A DNA stretch of 64,000 nucleotides. Origin: Massilia sp. H-1. GTDB taxonomy: Bacteria; Pseudomonadota; Gammaproteobacteria; Burkholderiales; Burkholderiaceae_D. Positions 55,380-64,000 of this stretch are shown piece after piece. Both the position numbers and the translations under genes were made by a program. Position 1 is the first letter of the stretch; each line of letters opens with the position of its first letter. The stretch spans positions 4,898,001-4,962,000 of the forward strand of contig CP087969.1 in the NCBI GenBank assembly GCA_024703915.1, written 5' to 3'. A model generated the notes under the pieces. That model was not told the DNA's origin. It saw only the letters and a program-made list of their open reading frames with translations, and did not search any database.

Positions 55380-55770
55380 ATGACACTCCTGGCTAAATCG
55401 CTTTGCCTGCTTGCTCCGTTCGTCCTGTCGGGCTGCTTCACCATCAAACTGGACAATGTCGTGCGCGACACCGCCGACGTCAGCAAGAACGCGTATCAGT
55501 CGCTGTCGGCCAAGTGGGATGGCAAGAAGAAGGCCAAGACCGCCAATGTGATCAGCCATTCGTACGTGGGCAGCAGCAACCAGACCGTGGCCGAGATCAA
55601 ACAGCAGTGCGAGAACGAGGCCGCGCAGAAGCTGCGCGCCATGGCTAAGCGCCGACGACGCGCGTACACCCTGATCGACAACGAGGTCGTCACGATCAAT
55701 GGCGCGGTCGCCGCCAACTGCAAGGTCGGCATGGACAAGCCGAAGCAGCGGCCAGCTGATCGTGCCGGGC
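55380..55770 (+). CDS. Small lipoprotein of unknown function
   Basis: About 125 residues. MTLLAKSLCLLAPFVLSGCF carries a lipobox LSGC at residues 16-19. The rest reads KLDNVVRDTADVSKNAYQSL, HSYVGSSNQTVAEIKQQCEN and TLIDNEVVTINGAVAANCKV. Two slips (near 55645, GCTAAGCG, and 55750) leave the exact end uncertain. No family recognised. A GCTTAAGC string also lies in the intergenic DNA at 55271. Confidence 0.6.
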
Positions 55771-55772
55771 GC

Positions 55773-56609
55773 TCAGCGGGCTGCTGCCCGCTGCGCCTTG
55801 ACATGCTTCATGATCGTCACGAAGCTGTCGGTCCAGTATTGCTGGCGGTGCGCCGCCAGATAGTCGATCAGCTGCTGATGCGCCTGCGCCGACACGGCCA
55901 GGTAATCGCCGCCGATGCCATGAAACGTGAAATTGACCATGGTCCCGCGGGCGCCAGCCGCCTCCACCAGCGCGATCAGGTCCTTGCCGCTGGTGTCGAC
56001 CGGCACAAACACGCGGACCGCGGCCGGATCGATCTCGTTCATCGATGCGGCCACCGCCTGCGCCACCCCCGCCTTGATTGCCACAAATTCCCCCGCCACC
56101 ATGCGGCATGGATAGGCTCTGCCATGCCTACCAGCACCTCGCCGCAGGGCAGGGCCAGGGTGCGCTCGCGCCGGCCGTCGATCGCCTGCAGCATCGTGTT
56201 GGCGAGCAGGATCTGGTCGCGCATTTGCGCCACGCTGGTGCTGACCAGGTCGCGGTGGGGCTGGACCCAGGAGCGGCCCGCCACCGCGCTCGAACACTGG
56301 TGGAACAGGGTGTGGTTGCCCAGCTCGTGACCTCGCCCCGCTGCCGCACGCCACTCGTTCAGGCGTTTGCCGACCGAGGGATTCGACAGCTGCAGATAAA
56401 AGGTGGCGCGCAGGCCTACCTTTGTCGAGCGCGGGCAGGGCATTGTCCAGCTGGGAGTCGAGCGCATCGTCGTAGGCCAGGCTGACCGCCGCGCGCCGCC
56501 GGGCCAGGCGAAGCGCTCCGGGGGCGCCACTTGCCGGCCACGGGCAGGGCGGCCAGCAAGACCAGACACAGCAGCACGGCGCGGCCGCGGGCGGCGGAGA
56601 GGGGGGCAT
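55773..56609 (-). CDS. Polysaccharide deacetylase (NodB-type)
   Basis: About 275 residues, secreted. The N-terminus LLCLVLLAALPVAG is a signal peptide; one C is probably missing from the C-run at the ATG. The NodB fold starts AVSLAYDDALDSQLDNALPA with the metal-binding Asp pair; GHELGNHTLFHQCS provides the two His ligands; FVAIKAGVAQAVAASMNEID and TMVNFTFHGIGGDYLAVSAQ come later. Slips near 56110, 56335, 56415 and 56510. Removes acetyl groups from an N- or O-acetylated glycan; substrate unknown. Confidence 0.82.
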   Translation of the reverse strand: MPPSPPPAAAPCCCVWSCWPPCPWPASGAPGALRLARRRAAVSLAYDDALDSQLDNALPALDKGRPARHLLSAAVESLGRQTPERVACGSGARSRAGQPHPVPPVFERGGGPLLGPAPPRPGQHQRGANARPDPARQHDAAGDRRPARAHPGPALRRGAGRHGRAYPCRMVAGEFVAIKAGVAQAVAASMNEIDPAAVRVFVPVDTSGKDLIALVEAAGARGTMVNFTFHGIGGDYLAVSAQAHQQLIDYLAAHRQQYWTDSFVTIMKHVKAQRAAAR

Positions 56610-56790
56610 GAAGGATCCTTGCGGTCGACGGGAAGCACCCATTGTAGCGATGTCCCGCGGCGGCAACGCGGTTTTGCCTGCGCAGGGAATTTATTCGGTA
56701 GAACGACAATCTGATGAGTAATCTGGTTTATGATCGACGCGCTGCTTGCACTTTTTGCAATCAGGTCATCGCACACTTGAGGAGAGATCA

Positions 56791-57494
56791 ATGCAATTAC
56801 CACAGCGGTTGGCGGCAGAAGTTCTCGGTACTTTTTGGCTGGTGCTTGGCGGCTGCGGCAGCGCAGTCCTGGCGGCCGGGTATCCCGGCCTGGGCATCGG
56901 TTTTCACGGCGTTTCCCTGGCCTTCGGCCTGACGGTGCTGACCATGGCGTTTGCCATCGGCCACATCTCCGGTTGCCACCTGAACCCGGCCGTCACGCTC
57001 GGCCTGAGCGCGGCCGGGCGGTTTCCCAAAAGTGAAGTGCTGTGGTACTGGATTGCGCAAGTGGTAAGCGCCTGTGTTGCCGCCATGGCGTGCTGTACCT
57101 GATCGCCAGCGGCAAGCCCGGCTTCGAAACGGGCGGTTTCGCCGCCAACGGCTATGCCGATCTTTCGCCCGGCAAGTATTCGATGATCGCCGCGCTGGTG
57201 TGCGAAATCGTCATGACCTTCATCTTCCTGATGGTCATCCTGGGCGCCACCGACGGCCGGGCGCCCGCGGGCTTCGCCCCGATCGCCATTGGCCTGTGCC
57301 TGACCCTGATTCACCTGATCAGCATCCCGGTCACCAATACCTCGGTCAATCCGGCGCGCAGCACCAGCCAGGCCCTGTTTGCCGGGGCGGAATACGTGCA
57401 GCAACTGTGGCTGTTCTGGCTTGCGCCGCTGATCGGCGCGGCCTTGGCGGGCTTTGCCTACCCCGCGCTGTTCGAGAACCGTTCAGCGCGCTGA
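56791..57494 (+). CDS. aqpZ: Aquaporin Z
   Basis: Water channel of about 233 residues with six helices. Both NPA boxes are present, GCHLNPAVTLGLSAAG and NTSVNPARSTSQALFAG, with Arg after the second as in water-selective channels. It starts MQLPQRLAAEVLGTFWLVLG at ATG 56791 behind GAGGAGAGATC. One slip near 57089. Its 3' end overlaps the convergent thioredoxin-like gene by about 12 bases. Confidence 0.95.
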
Positions 57495-57934
57495 CGCTCT
57501 AAGCAGGTGAACTTCCAGTTCGCCCCGTGTGATCTGGCCCAGCCGGGTCAGCACGAGGGCGCCTTTAGGATCGAACAGGAGCGTGGTCGGATAGGCCTTG
57601 ACCCTGAACTGCTGCAGCGTCTGGGTGTCGCCCGCAATGATCGGATAGGTCACGTGCAAGGCCTGGGCGTAGCGCCGCAGCTTGGCCAGGCTGTCGCCGT
57701 CGGCGGCCAGGCCCAGCACGACAATGTCGTCGCGCGTGCGACAGCGCTTCCAGTTCCGGCATCTCCTTGATGCAGGGGGCGCACCAGGTCGCCCACACGT
57801 TCAGGACGATCCATTTGCCCCGGTAGCGCTCGAGCGTATGCTGCTGTCCCTGCACGTCGGTCAGGTGGAAGCCGTAGGCTTAAGCACGCAGGCGAGCAGG
57901 GCCGCCAGTGCCAGCGCTCGGCCAGACGCGCCAT
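57483..57934 (-). CDS. TlpA-like thioredoxin-fold protein
   Basis: About 150 residues, exported by an N-terminal signal (MARLAERWHWR followed by a short hydrophobic run, partly masked by a GCTTAAGC at 57878). Active site WIVLNVWATWCAPCIKEMPE has the W-C-A-P-C motif of TlpA/ResA proteins; cis-Pro in AYPTTLLFDPKG. Slips near 57741 and 57878. Likely periplasmic thiol reductant; the downstream outer-membrane gene of the same strand could be a partner. Confidence 0.85.
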
Positions 57935-57950
57935 GCAGGGACGGCGTCCA

Positions 57951-58915
57951 TTACAGCTGTCCGGAAATCCCGAGCACCAGTGCCCGGTTGGCCGTGAGCT
58001 GGATGCCCGTCACGTGGCGGTACAGCGGCACCTGGTAGAACAGGTAAGCCTGGGTCTTGCCCGGCAGCGCGATGCTCAGGCCGGGGCTGGCGTACAGGTA
58101 GCGTCCGCCGCTGCTGTCCGGTTCGGCATCGCTGCCGCTGTCGGCGCGCTTGTGCACATAGTTCAGCTGGGCCAGCACGCCGATGGTGCTGGTCAATCCC
58201 TTGCGTACGCCAAAGTCGAGGCCCAGTTGCGTGCCCGGCTTGTAATTGTCGCGCTGTTCAGCGCGTGCTGGACTTGTCCCTGGGCGAACCAGGCGGCGCC
58301 CGATTCGGTGAGCTTGCAGGGTGGTAATAGCCGCCCAGGATCAGGTCGGTGGTGCCGGTGCCGGGCTGCATGCTGCGCTCGCCGACGGCGCCCTTGGCAT
58401 TGGCGATGTCGTATTTGCCGGTTGGCAGTTTGAGGCCAACAATGATGCCGCCCATGGCAGGCTGGAGCGGATCGTCCACCGTGTGCAACTGGTAGCGGCC
58501 CGTGACGCGCACGTCGCCCGGCTCGGTGAAGTTCCATTCGTCGACGATCTGGGCGCCATGGTGGTTGTGGATGTGCACGTGTTCGCGCTTGCCGACCGAG
58601 CCGCTCACTTCGACGCCGAAGCCATTGCCGAAGCTGTGGCTGTAGCGCAGCACGACGTTGCTGTTCTGGGTGCTCACTTCATCGTGGTGGGCGTGAATTT
58701 CGCCGACCGCCAGCTTGCGCGAACCCGTCATCGGCTGATCCTGCTTGATCGATTCGTAGCGCAGATCGAAGGCATTGCTTAGCTTCGGCCAGCGCGCTTT
58801 CGGACGTCCAGTTGCTGTTGACGGCGCAGAAAGAGGCGCCGCAGCTGGCAGCGGCCAGCGAAGGAATCAGGGCAGCGAGCGCGGCTGCGAGGAGGGGTGG
58901 GGTCAGTGTTTTCAT
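57951..58915 (-). CDS. Outer-membrane beta-barrel-like protein, unknown
   Basis: About 310 residues. Signal peptide MKTLTPPLLAAALAALIPSL ending AAA, then a short Cys pair (SCGASFC). The rest alternates polar and aromatic residues as beta strands: NVVLRYSHSFGNGFGVEVSG, VRVTGRYQLHTVDDPLQPAM, GLKLPTGKYDIANAKGAVGE and ALVLGISGQL at the end, with a His-rich stretch HVHIHNHHGAQ that might bind metal. Slips near 58252, 58318 and 58780 (GCTTAGCT). Divergent from nirK across the FNR boxes; possibly co-regulated. Confidence 0.65.
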
Positions 58916-58973
58916 GTTGTTCTTACCTGAAGTAATGCCCTGTCGGGGCGGGTCGTATCGAAGTCGATCTCGA

Positions 58974-58987
58974 TTGATTTGAATCAT
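58974..58987. promoter_or_regulatory. FNR/Dnr-type box 1
   Basis: TTGAT-TTGA-ATCAT, one mismatch from the TTGAT-N4-ATCAA consensus. 59 bases upstream of the divergent barrel gene. Confidence 0.6.
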
Positions 58988-59011
58988 ATATTTCAAATAC
59001 ATGTTTTGAAT

Positions 59012-59025
59012 TTGATGTAGGTCAA
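59012..59025. promoter_or_regulatory. FNR/Dnr-type box 2
   Basis: TTGAT-GTAG-GTCAA; the GTCAA half is common in Dnr/NnrR sites of denitrifiers. Confidence 0.6.
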
Positions 59026-59068
59026 ATTTTCCGAAAAGCAGCAAATATTGATGCCTTCTTTCATATTT

Positions 59069-59082
59069 TTGATGTGAATCAA
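59069..59082. promoter_or_regulatory. FNR/Dnr-type box 3
   Basis: TTGAT-GTGA-ATCAA, a perfect match to the FNR consensus, 84 bases before the nirK start. Confidence 0.75.
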
Positions 59083-59111
59083 TTTTTTAAGCTGCATTCC
59101 AAATGTATGAT

Positions 59112-59125
59112 TTGATCAAGGTCAA
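59112..59125. promoter_or_regulatory. FNR/Dnr-type box 4
   Basis: TTGAT-CAAG-GTCAA, 41 bases before the nirK ATG; probably overlaps the promoter or the start of the transcript. Confidence 0.65.
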
Positions 59126-59166
59126 CAGGTGCAGTTCCGCACCGGACATAACTAGGTGAGAAAAAC

Positions 59167-60577
59167 ATGAAAAGGACAATCATTTCGCAGGCCATCCTCG
59201 CACTCGTCCTCGGCGCCGCCAGCATGGCGCCAGCACTGGCGCAACACGCAGGCCACGGCGCCACCGGCGGCAGTTCGGCGGTGCAGTACCGCCCTGACGT
59301 CACGTTCACGCTGCGTACCGATATCGCCGACGGCAAGCTGGTCTTCATCAGCGAAACCGGCGCCAACAAGGGCACCGCCAACCCGACCCTGAACGTGCCC
59401 GAAGGCGCAGTGGTACAGATCAACCTGGTCAACGGCGACGGCGCCACCCACGATGTGACCGTGCCGGACTTTAATGCCAAGTCCAACCAGATCAACGACA
59501 AGGGTTCGAGCACCTCGATCGTGTTCAAGGCCGACAAGAAGGGGGAATTCACCTACATCTGCTCGCTGCCGGGCCACGTGGCAGCCAAGCATGATCGGCA
59601 AGATCATCGTCGGCGGCGCAGTTGCCGCACCGGTCGCCAAGGGTGTCGACATCTCGCGCAACCCGCTCGAAGTCAGTACGCCGGTCGGCGCACGCGGCGC
59701 CAAGAAGCTCAAGGTCAATCTGGAAACGACCGAAATCACGGGCCAGCTGGCCGACGGCACCACCTACCGCTACTGGACCTTCAACAACAAGGTACCGGGT
59801 CCCTTCCTGCGCGTGCGCGTGGGCGACGAAGTGGAAGTGAACATGGCCAATGCCAAAGACAGCCACATGATTCACTCGGTCGACTTCCACGCCGTGACCG
59901 GCCCTGGCGGCGGCGCGGCCGTCACCCAGGCGGCACCGGGCAGCAGCAAGAGCTTCACGTTCAAGGCCCTCAACCCCGGCCTGTACGTGTACCACTGCGC
60001 CACCCCGATGGTGGCCCAGCACATCTCGAACGGCATGTACGGCATGATCCTGGTCGAACCGGAAGGCGGCCTGCCGAAAGTGGACCGCGAGTTCTACGTG
60101 ATGCAAGGCGAGCTGTACACGGCGCAGCGTCATGGCACCCCGGGCGAAGCCGAATTCTCGCTCGAGAAGCTGCTCAATGAACAGCCTGAACACCTGATGT
60201 TCAACGGCACCCACAATGCCCTGACCAAGACCCACCGCATGGAAGCGAAGGTCGGCGAAACGGTCCGCATCTTCTTCGGTGTGGGCGGTCCGAACCTGAC
60301 CTCGAGCTTCCACGTGATCGGCGAAGTGTTCGACCGCGTGTACTCCCAGGCCGACCTGACCTCGCTGCTTAGCCAAGAATGTGCAGACCACCACGGTGGC
60401 GCCGGGCGGTGCTACCATGGTTGAATTCAAGGTGGAAGTGCCGGGCCGTTACATCCTGGTTGACCACGCCCTGTCGCGCATGGAAAAGGCCTGGCCGGTT
60501 TCCTGTACGTCACCGGCAAGGACAATCCGGACGTGTTCCGCACCGTCAGCAAGCCTGACGCCGACTCCGGACACTGA
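59167..60577 (+). CDS. nirK: Copper nitrite reductase with N-terminal cupredoxin domain
   Basis: Reduces nitrite to NO in the periplasm. Signal peptide MKRTIISQAILALVLGAASM. An extra cupredoxin domain comes first, with type-1 copper ligands in GDGATHDVTVPDF and EFTYICSLPGHVA. The two NirK domains follow: SHMIHSVDFHAVTGPGG (type-2 His and Asp), GLYVYHCATPMVAQHISNGM (type-1 Cys, His, Met) and LTSSFHVIGEVFDRVYSQAD (second-subunit His). Slips at 59588 (AAGCATG), 60368 (CTTAGC) and 60492. About 468 residues, longer than two-domain NirK by the fused domain. Four FNR-type boxes lie upstream. Confidence 0.93.
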
Positions 60578-60595
60578 TCGCAGCGTGTCCCAGCC

Positions 60596-60621
60596 AAGAC
60601 CCGCCGTATGCGGGTCTTTTT
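60596..60621 (+). terminator. nirK terminator
   Basis: AAGACCCGC CGTAT GCGGGTCTT followed by TTT; 19 bases after the nirK stop. Confidence 0.85.
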
Positions 60622-60641
60622 GCATTCTAGAAAGGCGCACT

Positions 60642-61321
60642 ATGCTCACGTCAAAGATCGACCGCCGCGAATTTCTCAAGCGCCTGCCGCTGTTCGCCGA
60701 CTTCAGCGCCGACGAGCTCCTTGAACTGGCCGCCCAGACCCAGGAGATCCATGTGCCCCGAGGCACACCCATCTTTCACCGCGGCGATCCCTGCCGCGGC
60801 TTTCACATCGTCATCTACGGCCAGGTCAAGCTCGGCTTCCTGTCGGCCCAGGGCGATGAAAAAATCATCGAAATCATCGGCCCCGGCTTCCAGCTTCGGT
60901 GAAGCGCTGATGTTCATGGAAAAGCCCTACATCGTCGGCGCCACGGCCCTGGCCGACACCATGCTGCTGCATATCGCCAAGGAAGCCGTGTTCGGGGAGC
61001 TTGAACGCCATCCGGCCTTCGCGCGGCGCATGCTGGCCGGGATGAGCCGCCGGTTGCATGGCTTGATCAAGGATGTGGAATCGTATTCGCTGCGCTCGGG
61101 CAGCCAGCGCATCGTCGGCTACCTGCTCAAGGACGAGCCGGAAGGCGACGGCGCGCGTGACGCTGGCGGTGAGCAAGAAGTCACTGGCCTCGCGCCTGAA
61201 CCTGACGCCCGAGTATTTCTCGCGCGTGCTGCACGACCTGGCCGAACAGAAAATGATCAGCGTCCAGGGACGCCAGATCACGATCCTCGATATCGAGCGC
61301 CTGCGCGTCTACGAAGGCTGA
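60642..61321 (+). CDS. Crp/Fnr-family regulator (Dnr/NnrR-like)
   Basis: About 226 residues. Cyclic-nucleotide-like sensor domain: FLKRLPLFADFSADELLELA, RGTPIFHRGDPCRGFHIVIY and EKIIEIIGPG. C-terminal helix-turn-helix: SKKSLASRLNLTPEYFSRVL. There is no FNR N-terminal Cys cluster, so it more resembles the NO-responsive Dnr group. Slips near 60893 and 61157. Placed right after nirK, it is the likely regulator of the boxes at 58974-59125. Confidence 0.9.
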
Positions 61322-62588
61322 AGGCGCGTTCGAGGCGCGCGCAGCAGCGGCGCGCCGCGCGCCCAGGTCGCGCCCCAGCAGCACGCTGGCGATGGCCAGC
61401 AGCGCGGCGGCCGGGCGTGCCAGCAGTTCGGGATACAGCGCCGCACCGAGCAGCGCGGCAAACGCGGCCGCATGCCACCAGAACTGGCGCCGCGCATCGC
61501 CATCGGCGACGATCTCGCGCAGCGCTTAAGCACTTCGCCCTTGCGCGCAGTGGATGGTCCTGCAAGTGGTACCACAGCAGGAAGGGGACGATCTTGTACA
61601 GCATCCCGTTGACCACCCCCATCGCAAACCCCGCCACGAACACGATCCCGGTCAGCAGCGACAGCGTCTCCGCTGGCCTAAGCAGCAGCGACAGGAGCGC
61701 GCCCGCGGCCAGGCTGGCCAGCGCCAGGCGCCAGTAGAGCGTGGTGGCGTCGACCACCTTGCGCTGAGGGCGGGCCAGCAGCCAGGCGCTCAGGGCGGCC
61801 CAGGCGCACAGGATGGCGGCCAGCACGGCCGCGGCGACGCCGGCCTGTTCCGGCGCGACGATGCGCACAACGCTCCAGGCCAGCAAGGCCGCGCACAGCA
61901 GCAGGGCCGACCAGCGCGCCACCGGCGCCGGATACAGGCGGCTCGACTGGAACATGGGAATGACCTGGAAGGCCACGCACAGCACCAGCATGGCGACCCA
62001 GCCCAGCAAGCCCCAGGCCGCGTGCAGGTCGGCCAGCAGCGGCAGCGGCACCGTGAGCAGGCCGCCGAAGCCGGTGGTGAGGGTGAAGCCGAGGGCGAAG
62101 GTCACTAGCAGGCCGCCCAGCGCGATGCGCATGCCGCGCAGCATGGGCAGGGCCTTGGGCGGCGCCGCGTGCGCCAGCGCGCGCACCAGGCTGGCCAGCA
62201 GCGGCGCGAAGGCGGCGGCCAGCACCAGGGCGGCTTAAGCACGAACAGGGTGGACAGGTTCAGGCCCAGCGCCGTGGCCAGCATCAGGGTGCCCAGGATC
62301 AGGGCGCCCCAGGTGACGTGCACGGTCGAGCGGCGCAAGATCAGTTCGATGCTTAGCCACCACCGGGATCAGCTGCAGCATGGAGCCGATCATCGCCATC
62401 GACAGGTAGCCGAGCGTGAGCAGGTGGGTGGCGGCCAGCAGCGGCGTCGACCAGCGCGACGCGAAGGCGGGCGCGCCGCCTGCCAGCAGCACCAGCGCGG
62501 CCAGTAGCGCGAACCAGGGCGCGCTGAGCATGAAGCGCAAGGGCAGCTGCGGCGCGGGCGAGAGCGCATACGCGAGCTTGCGCTGCAT
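61309..62588 (-). CDS. Multi-pass membrane protein, possibly NnrS-like
   Basis: About 400 residues with roughly ten hydrophobic helices: WFALLAALVLLAGGAPAF, AATHLLTLGYLSMAMIGSML, VTWGALILGTLMLATALGL, GWVAMLVLCVAFQVIPMF, ALLLCAALLAWSVVRIVA and AGALLSLLLRPAETLSLL. Histidines inside or next to helices (ATHLLTL, ADLHAAWG, WYHLQDHP) could bind heme, as in NnrS-type proteins that relieve NO stress. Slips at 61524 (GCTTAAGC), 61560, 62233 (GCTTAAGC) and 62350; the 3' end is uncertain. The start overlaps the DUF2249 stop. Confidence 0.6.
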
Positions 62589-62825
62589 CAGCGCTCCTCG
62601 ATGACGATCTGGAACAGACCCGGTTCCGGTTGCGTGGTGCGGTACAGGTAGCCGTTGCGTTCGAGGATGCGGAACAGCGGATGCGGTTCGCGGTCGATCA
62701 GCAGGCGCACCTGCTGGCGCGGCTGCAGGGCGGTGAGCGCGTCCAGCACGCGTTCCATGGGTTCGGGGCGGGAACAGGCCGCGCAGGTCGAGGAACAGTT
62801 CCGGGGGCGTGGGCAGGGTAGTCAT
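62588..62825 (-). CDS. DUF2249 protein
   Basis: About 78 residues: MTTLPTPPELFLDLRGL, then PMERVLDALTALQPRQQVRL, LIDREPHPLFRILERNGYLY and FQIVIEER. The pattern matches the small DUF2249 fold often encoded with hemerythrins, nitrate/NO genes and Rrf2 regulators. One slip near 62770. Its stop overlaps the next gene's ATG. Confidence 0.8.
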
Positions 62826-62835
62826 GGCGCTCCAG

Positions 62836-63215
62836 TCAAAGGAAGAACAAGGGATTCTTGGTCATGGCGGTGGTGCCGATATAGGCAAAGCAGGTCAGCG
62901 CGGCGGCAAAGGCGGCGCAGCGGGTCAGGCGGTTCTTGCCGTACTTGAGGGCGACCGAGCCCAGCAGGATGTAGGCGATCAGGGCCGTCACCTTGGCGCC
63001 CAGCCAGGGGCTGCCCCAGGGCGTCTGGCCGCTCCACCATGCCAGGCCGAGCGCGCTGGCCAGCAGCAGCGAATCGACCAGGTGGGGCAGGCTGCGCACC
63101 CAGGCGCGCGAGCATGGGCGAGCTAAGCCATCATCCACAGGCCGCGCAGCAGGAACAAGCTGCCGCTGACGGCGGCCAGGCTCATATGCAGGTGTTTCAG
63201 GAGCAGGTAGTTCAT
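62836..63215 (-). CDS. SirB2-family membrane protein
   Basis: About 125 residues, four helices: MNYLLLKHLHMSLAAVSGSL, LVDSLLLASALGLAWWSG, KVTALIAYILLGSVALKYG and FAAALTCFAYIGTTAMTKN. LKHLHMSLA and the W-x-S-G-Q loop are typical of SirB2. Slip near 63122 (GCTAAGCC). Function unknown; recurrently found beside NO-related genes. Its ATG overlaps the nsrR stop. Confidence 0.85.
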
Positions 63216-63637
63216 GTGGGACCCCGCACCACGGTGGCCTGGGGCGCGAGCAGGGTCGACAGCGGCACTTCGTCGAGCCGGGCCAGGTAGGCGCCGGTCG
63301 CTTCGGACAGCAAGCCCTTGAGGCGGCAGCGGCCGGACAGGGCGCAGGTATTGTCTTGCGAAAAACACTCGACCATCTGGAAGTCGGGCTCGGTCATGCG
63401 GATGACGGCGCCCAGCATGATCTGTTCGGGCGGGCGGGCCAGGCGGATGCCGCCCGAGCGCCCGCGCAGGTTGGTCAGCACGCCCAGCTGGCCGAGCTGA
63501 TGGACGATCTTGGTCAGGTGGTTATGCGAGATGCCGTGCGCCTGCGAGATCTCGCGGCTGGTGATGATTTCGCCCGGGTGGGCCCCGAGGTGCATCAGTA
63601 CCCGCAAGGCATAGTCGGTATAGTCGGTCAGGCGCAT
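63212..63637 (-). CDS. nsrR: NsrR-like Rrf2 regulator
   Basis: 141 residues, no slip. MRLTDYTDYALRVLMHLGAH is the standard Rrf2 start; the winged helix SREISQAHGISHNHLTKIVH follows; three cysteines in MVECFSQDNTCALSGRCRLK (C-x6-C-x5-C) would hold the NO-sensitive Fe-S cluster of NsrR. It represses NO-detoxification genes until nitrosylated. First or second gene of an operon running away from the window end, with ATGA overlap to sirB2. Confidence 0.9.
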   Translation of the reverse strand: MRLTDYTDYALRVLMHLGAHPGEIITSREISQAHGISHNHLTKIVHQLGQLGVLTNLRGRSGGIRLARPPEQIMLGAVIRMTEPDFQMVECFSQDNTCALSGRCRLKGLLSEATGAYLARLDEVPLSTLLAPQATVVRGPT

Positions 63638-63652
63638 GGCTCTCTCCCCGGT

Positions 63653-63916
63653 TCAGCCTACCACTTTGAAGTCGATGATCACGGCGCCCGGCTCGCGCGC
63701 CAGGTAGGCCACGTGCAGGCGCGCGCCAAAGTGGTTGCCCAGCTGCTGCAGCAGCGGCAGCGGATCGTGGTCATTATAAAAGCGCATCGTCTCGCCGACC
63801 GACAGCGAGCCGAGGGCGCCGAAGATGGCGGCGTGGCGGAAGCGCCGGGCCACGCCGCGCGCATCGAATTCATAGACACCGAACTCGGTGTCGGGTTGGG
63901 AACAATCGTGTGCCAT
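63653..63916 (-). CDS. DUF2249 protein, second
   Basis: 87 residues, no slip: DTEFGVYEFDARGVARRFRH, AAIFGALGSLSVGETMRFYN, DHDPLPLLQQLGNHFGARLH, ending AVIIDFKVVG. The DxR and NDHDPLPL boxes are the DUF2249 signature. 15 bases before nsrR on the same strand. The remaining 84 bases to the window end hold no gene I can identify. Confidence 0.85.
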   Translation of the reverse strand: MAHDCSQPDTEFGVYEFDARGVARRFRHAAIFGALGSLSVGETMRFYNDHDPLPLLQQLGNHFGARLHVAYLAREPGAVIIDFKVVG

Positions 63917-64000
63917 GAGGATACTCCAATCAGGTGAGAAAAGCGGCCGCCGTCATGCGCATGGCCGCGCGGAATCAGGCGATCAGCCTGCCGTGGCCAG

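Overview
The window looks like high-G+C chromosomal DNA from a betaproteobacterium, most likely an Oxalobacteraceae member of the Massilia/Duganella type. This is inferred from the order plsX-fabH-fabD-fabG-acpP-fabF, rpoE-rseA-degP, lepA-lepB-DUF4845-rnc-era-recO-pdxJ-acpS and uvrC-pgsA, together with a monomeric isocitrate dehydrogenase and chitin- and cellulose-degrading enzymes. No rRNA, phage, insertion sequence transposase or CRISPR array is visible.

Nearly every gene, including essential ones (fabH, fabD, acpP, lepA, era, pgsA), is interrupted by small frame slips. Many slips coincide with a stereotyped string, GCTTAAGC or a close variant, standing where the conserved protein requires GCCGGC. 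A second signature inserts an A between C and G (CG read as CAG). Because essential genes on both strands are hit equally, I treat these as sequence-level errors or a base-modification signature, not as pseudogenes. CDS coordinates below therefore span the reconstructed gene across the slips.

Layout. 1-5.5 kb: phospholipid and fatty-acid synthesis. 5.6-10.2 kb: envelope-stress module (YgfX-like protein, sigma-E with its own promoter, RseA, an active DegP, an HtrA paralogue that has lost all three catalytic residues, and a glutaredoxin-like protein). 10.4-19.9 kb: the lepA-to-pgsA housekeeping block. 20-20.5 kb: three tRNA-Gly and one tRNA-Cys. 20.4-37.1 kb: accessory region. It starts at the tRNA-Cys 3' end, which is duplicated at 22.0 kb and again, decayed, at 37.0 kb. 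It carries two secreted paralogues in duplicated units, vapBC and a decayed vapBC copy, a HAF-repeat/PKD secreted protein, a GH18 chitinase, two paralogous unknown proteins, and a c-type-cytochrome-like/secreted pair. Three copies of a ~100-bp repeat flank the last two gene pairs. A TetR/DUF1304 pair and icd also lie here.

37.2-58.9 kb: metabolic and regulatory genes, many arranged as divergent regulator/target pairs: LysR/dodA-type dioxygenase, esterase, DoxX, GH5 cellulase with CBMs, MatB-like ligase, ilvD, two oxidoreductases with LysR or TetR regulators and visible operators, a MEDS-domain protein, FMN reductase, GST, polysaccharide deacetylase and aquaporin. 59-64 kb: a denitrification/nitric-oxide module. 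It has a cupredoxin-fused copper nitrite reductase downstream of four FNR/Dnr-type boxes, a Crp/Fnr regulator, and a convergent overlapping operon encoding DUF2249, NsrR, SirB2, DUF2249 and a multi-pass membrane protein. These genes would together let the cell use and detoxify nitrite and NO when oxygen is low.
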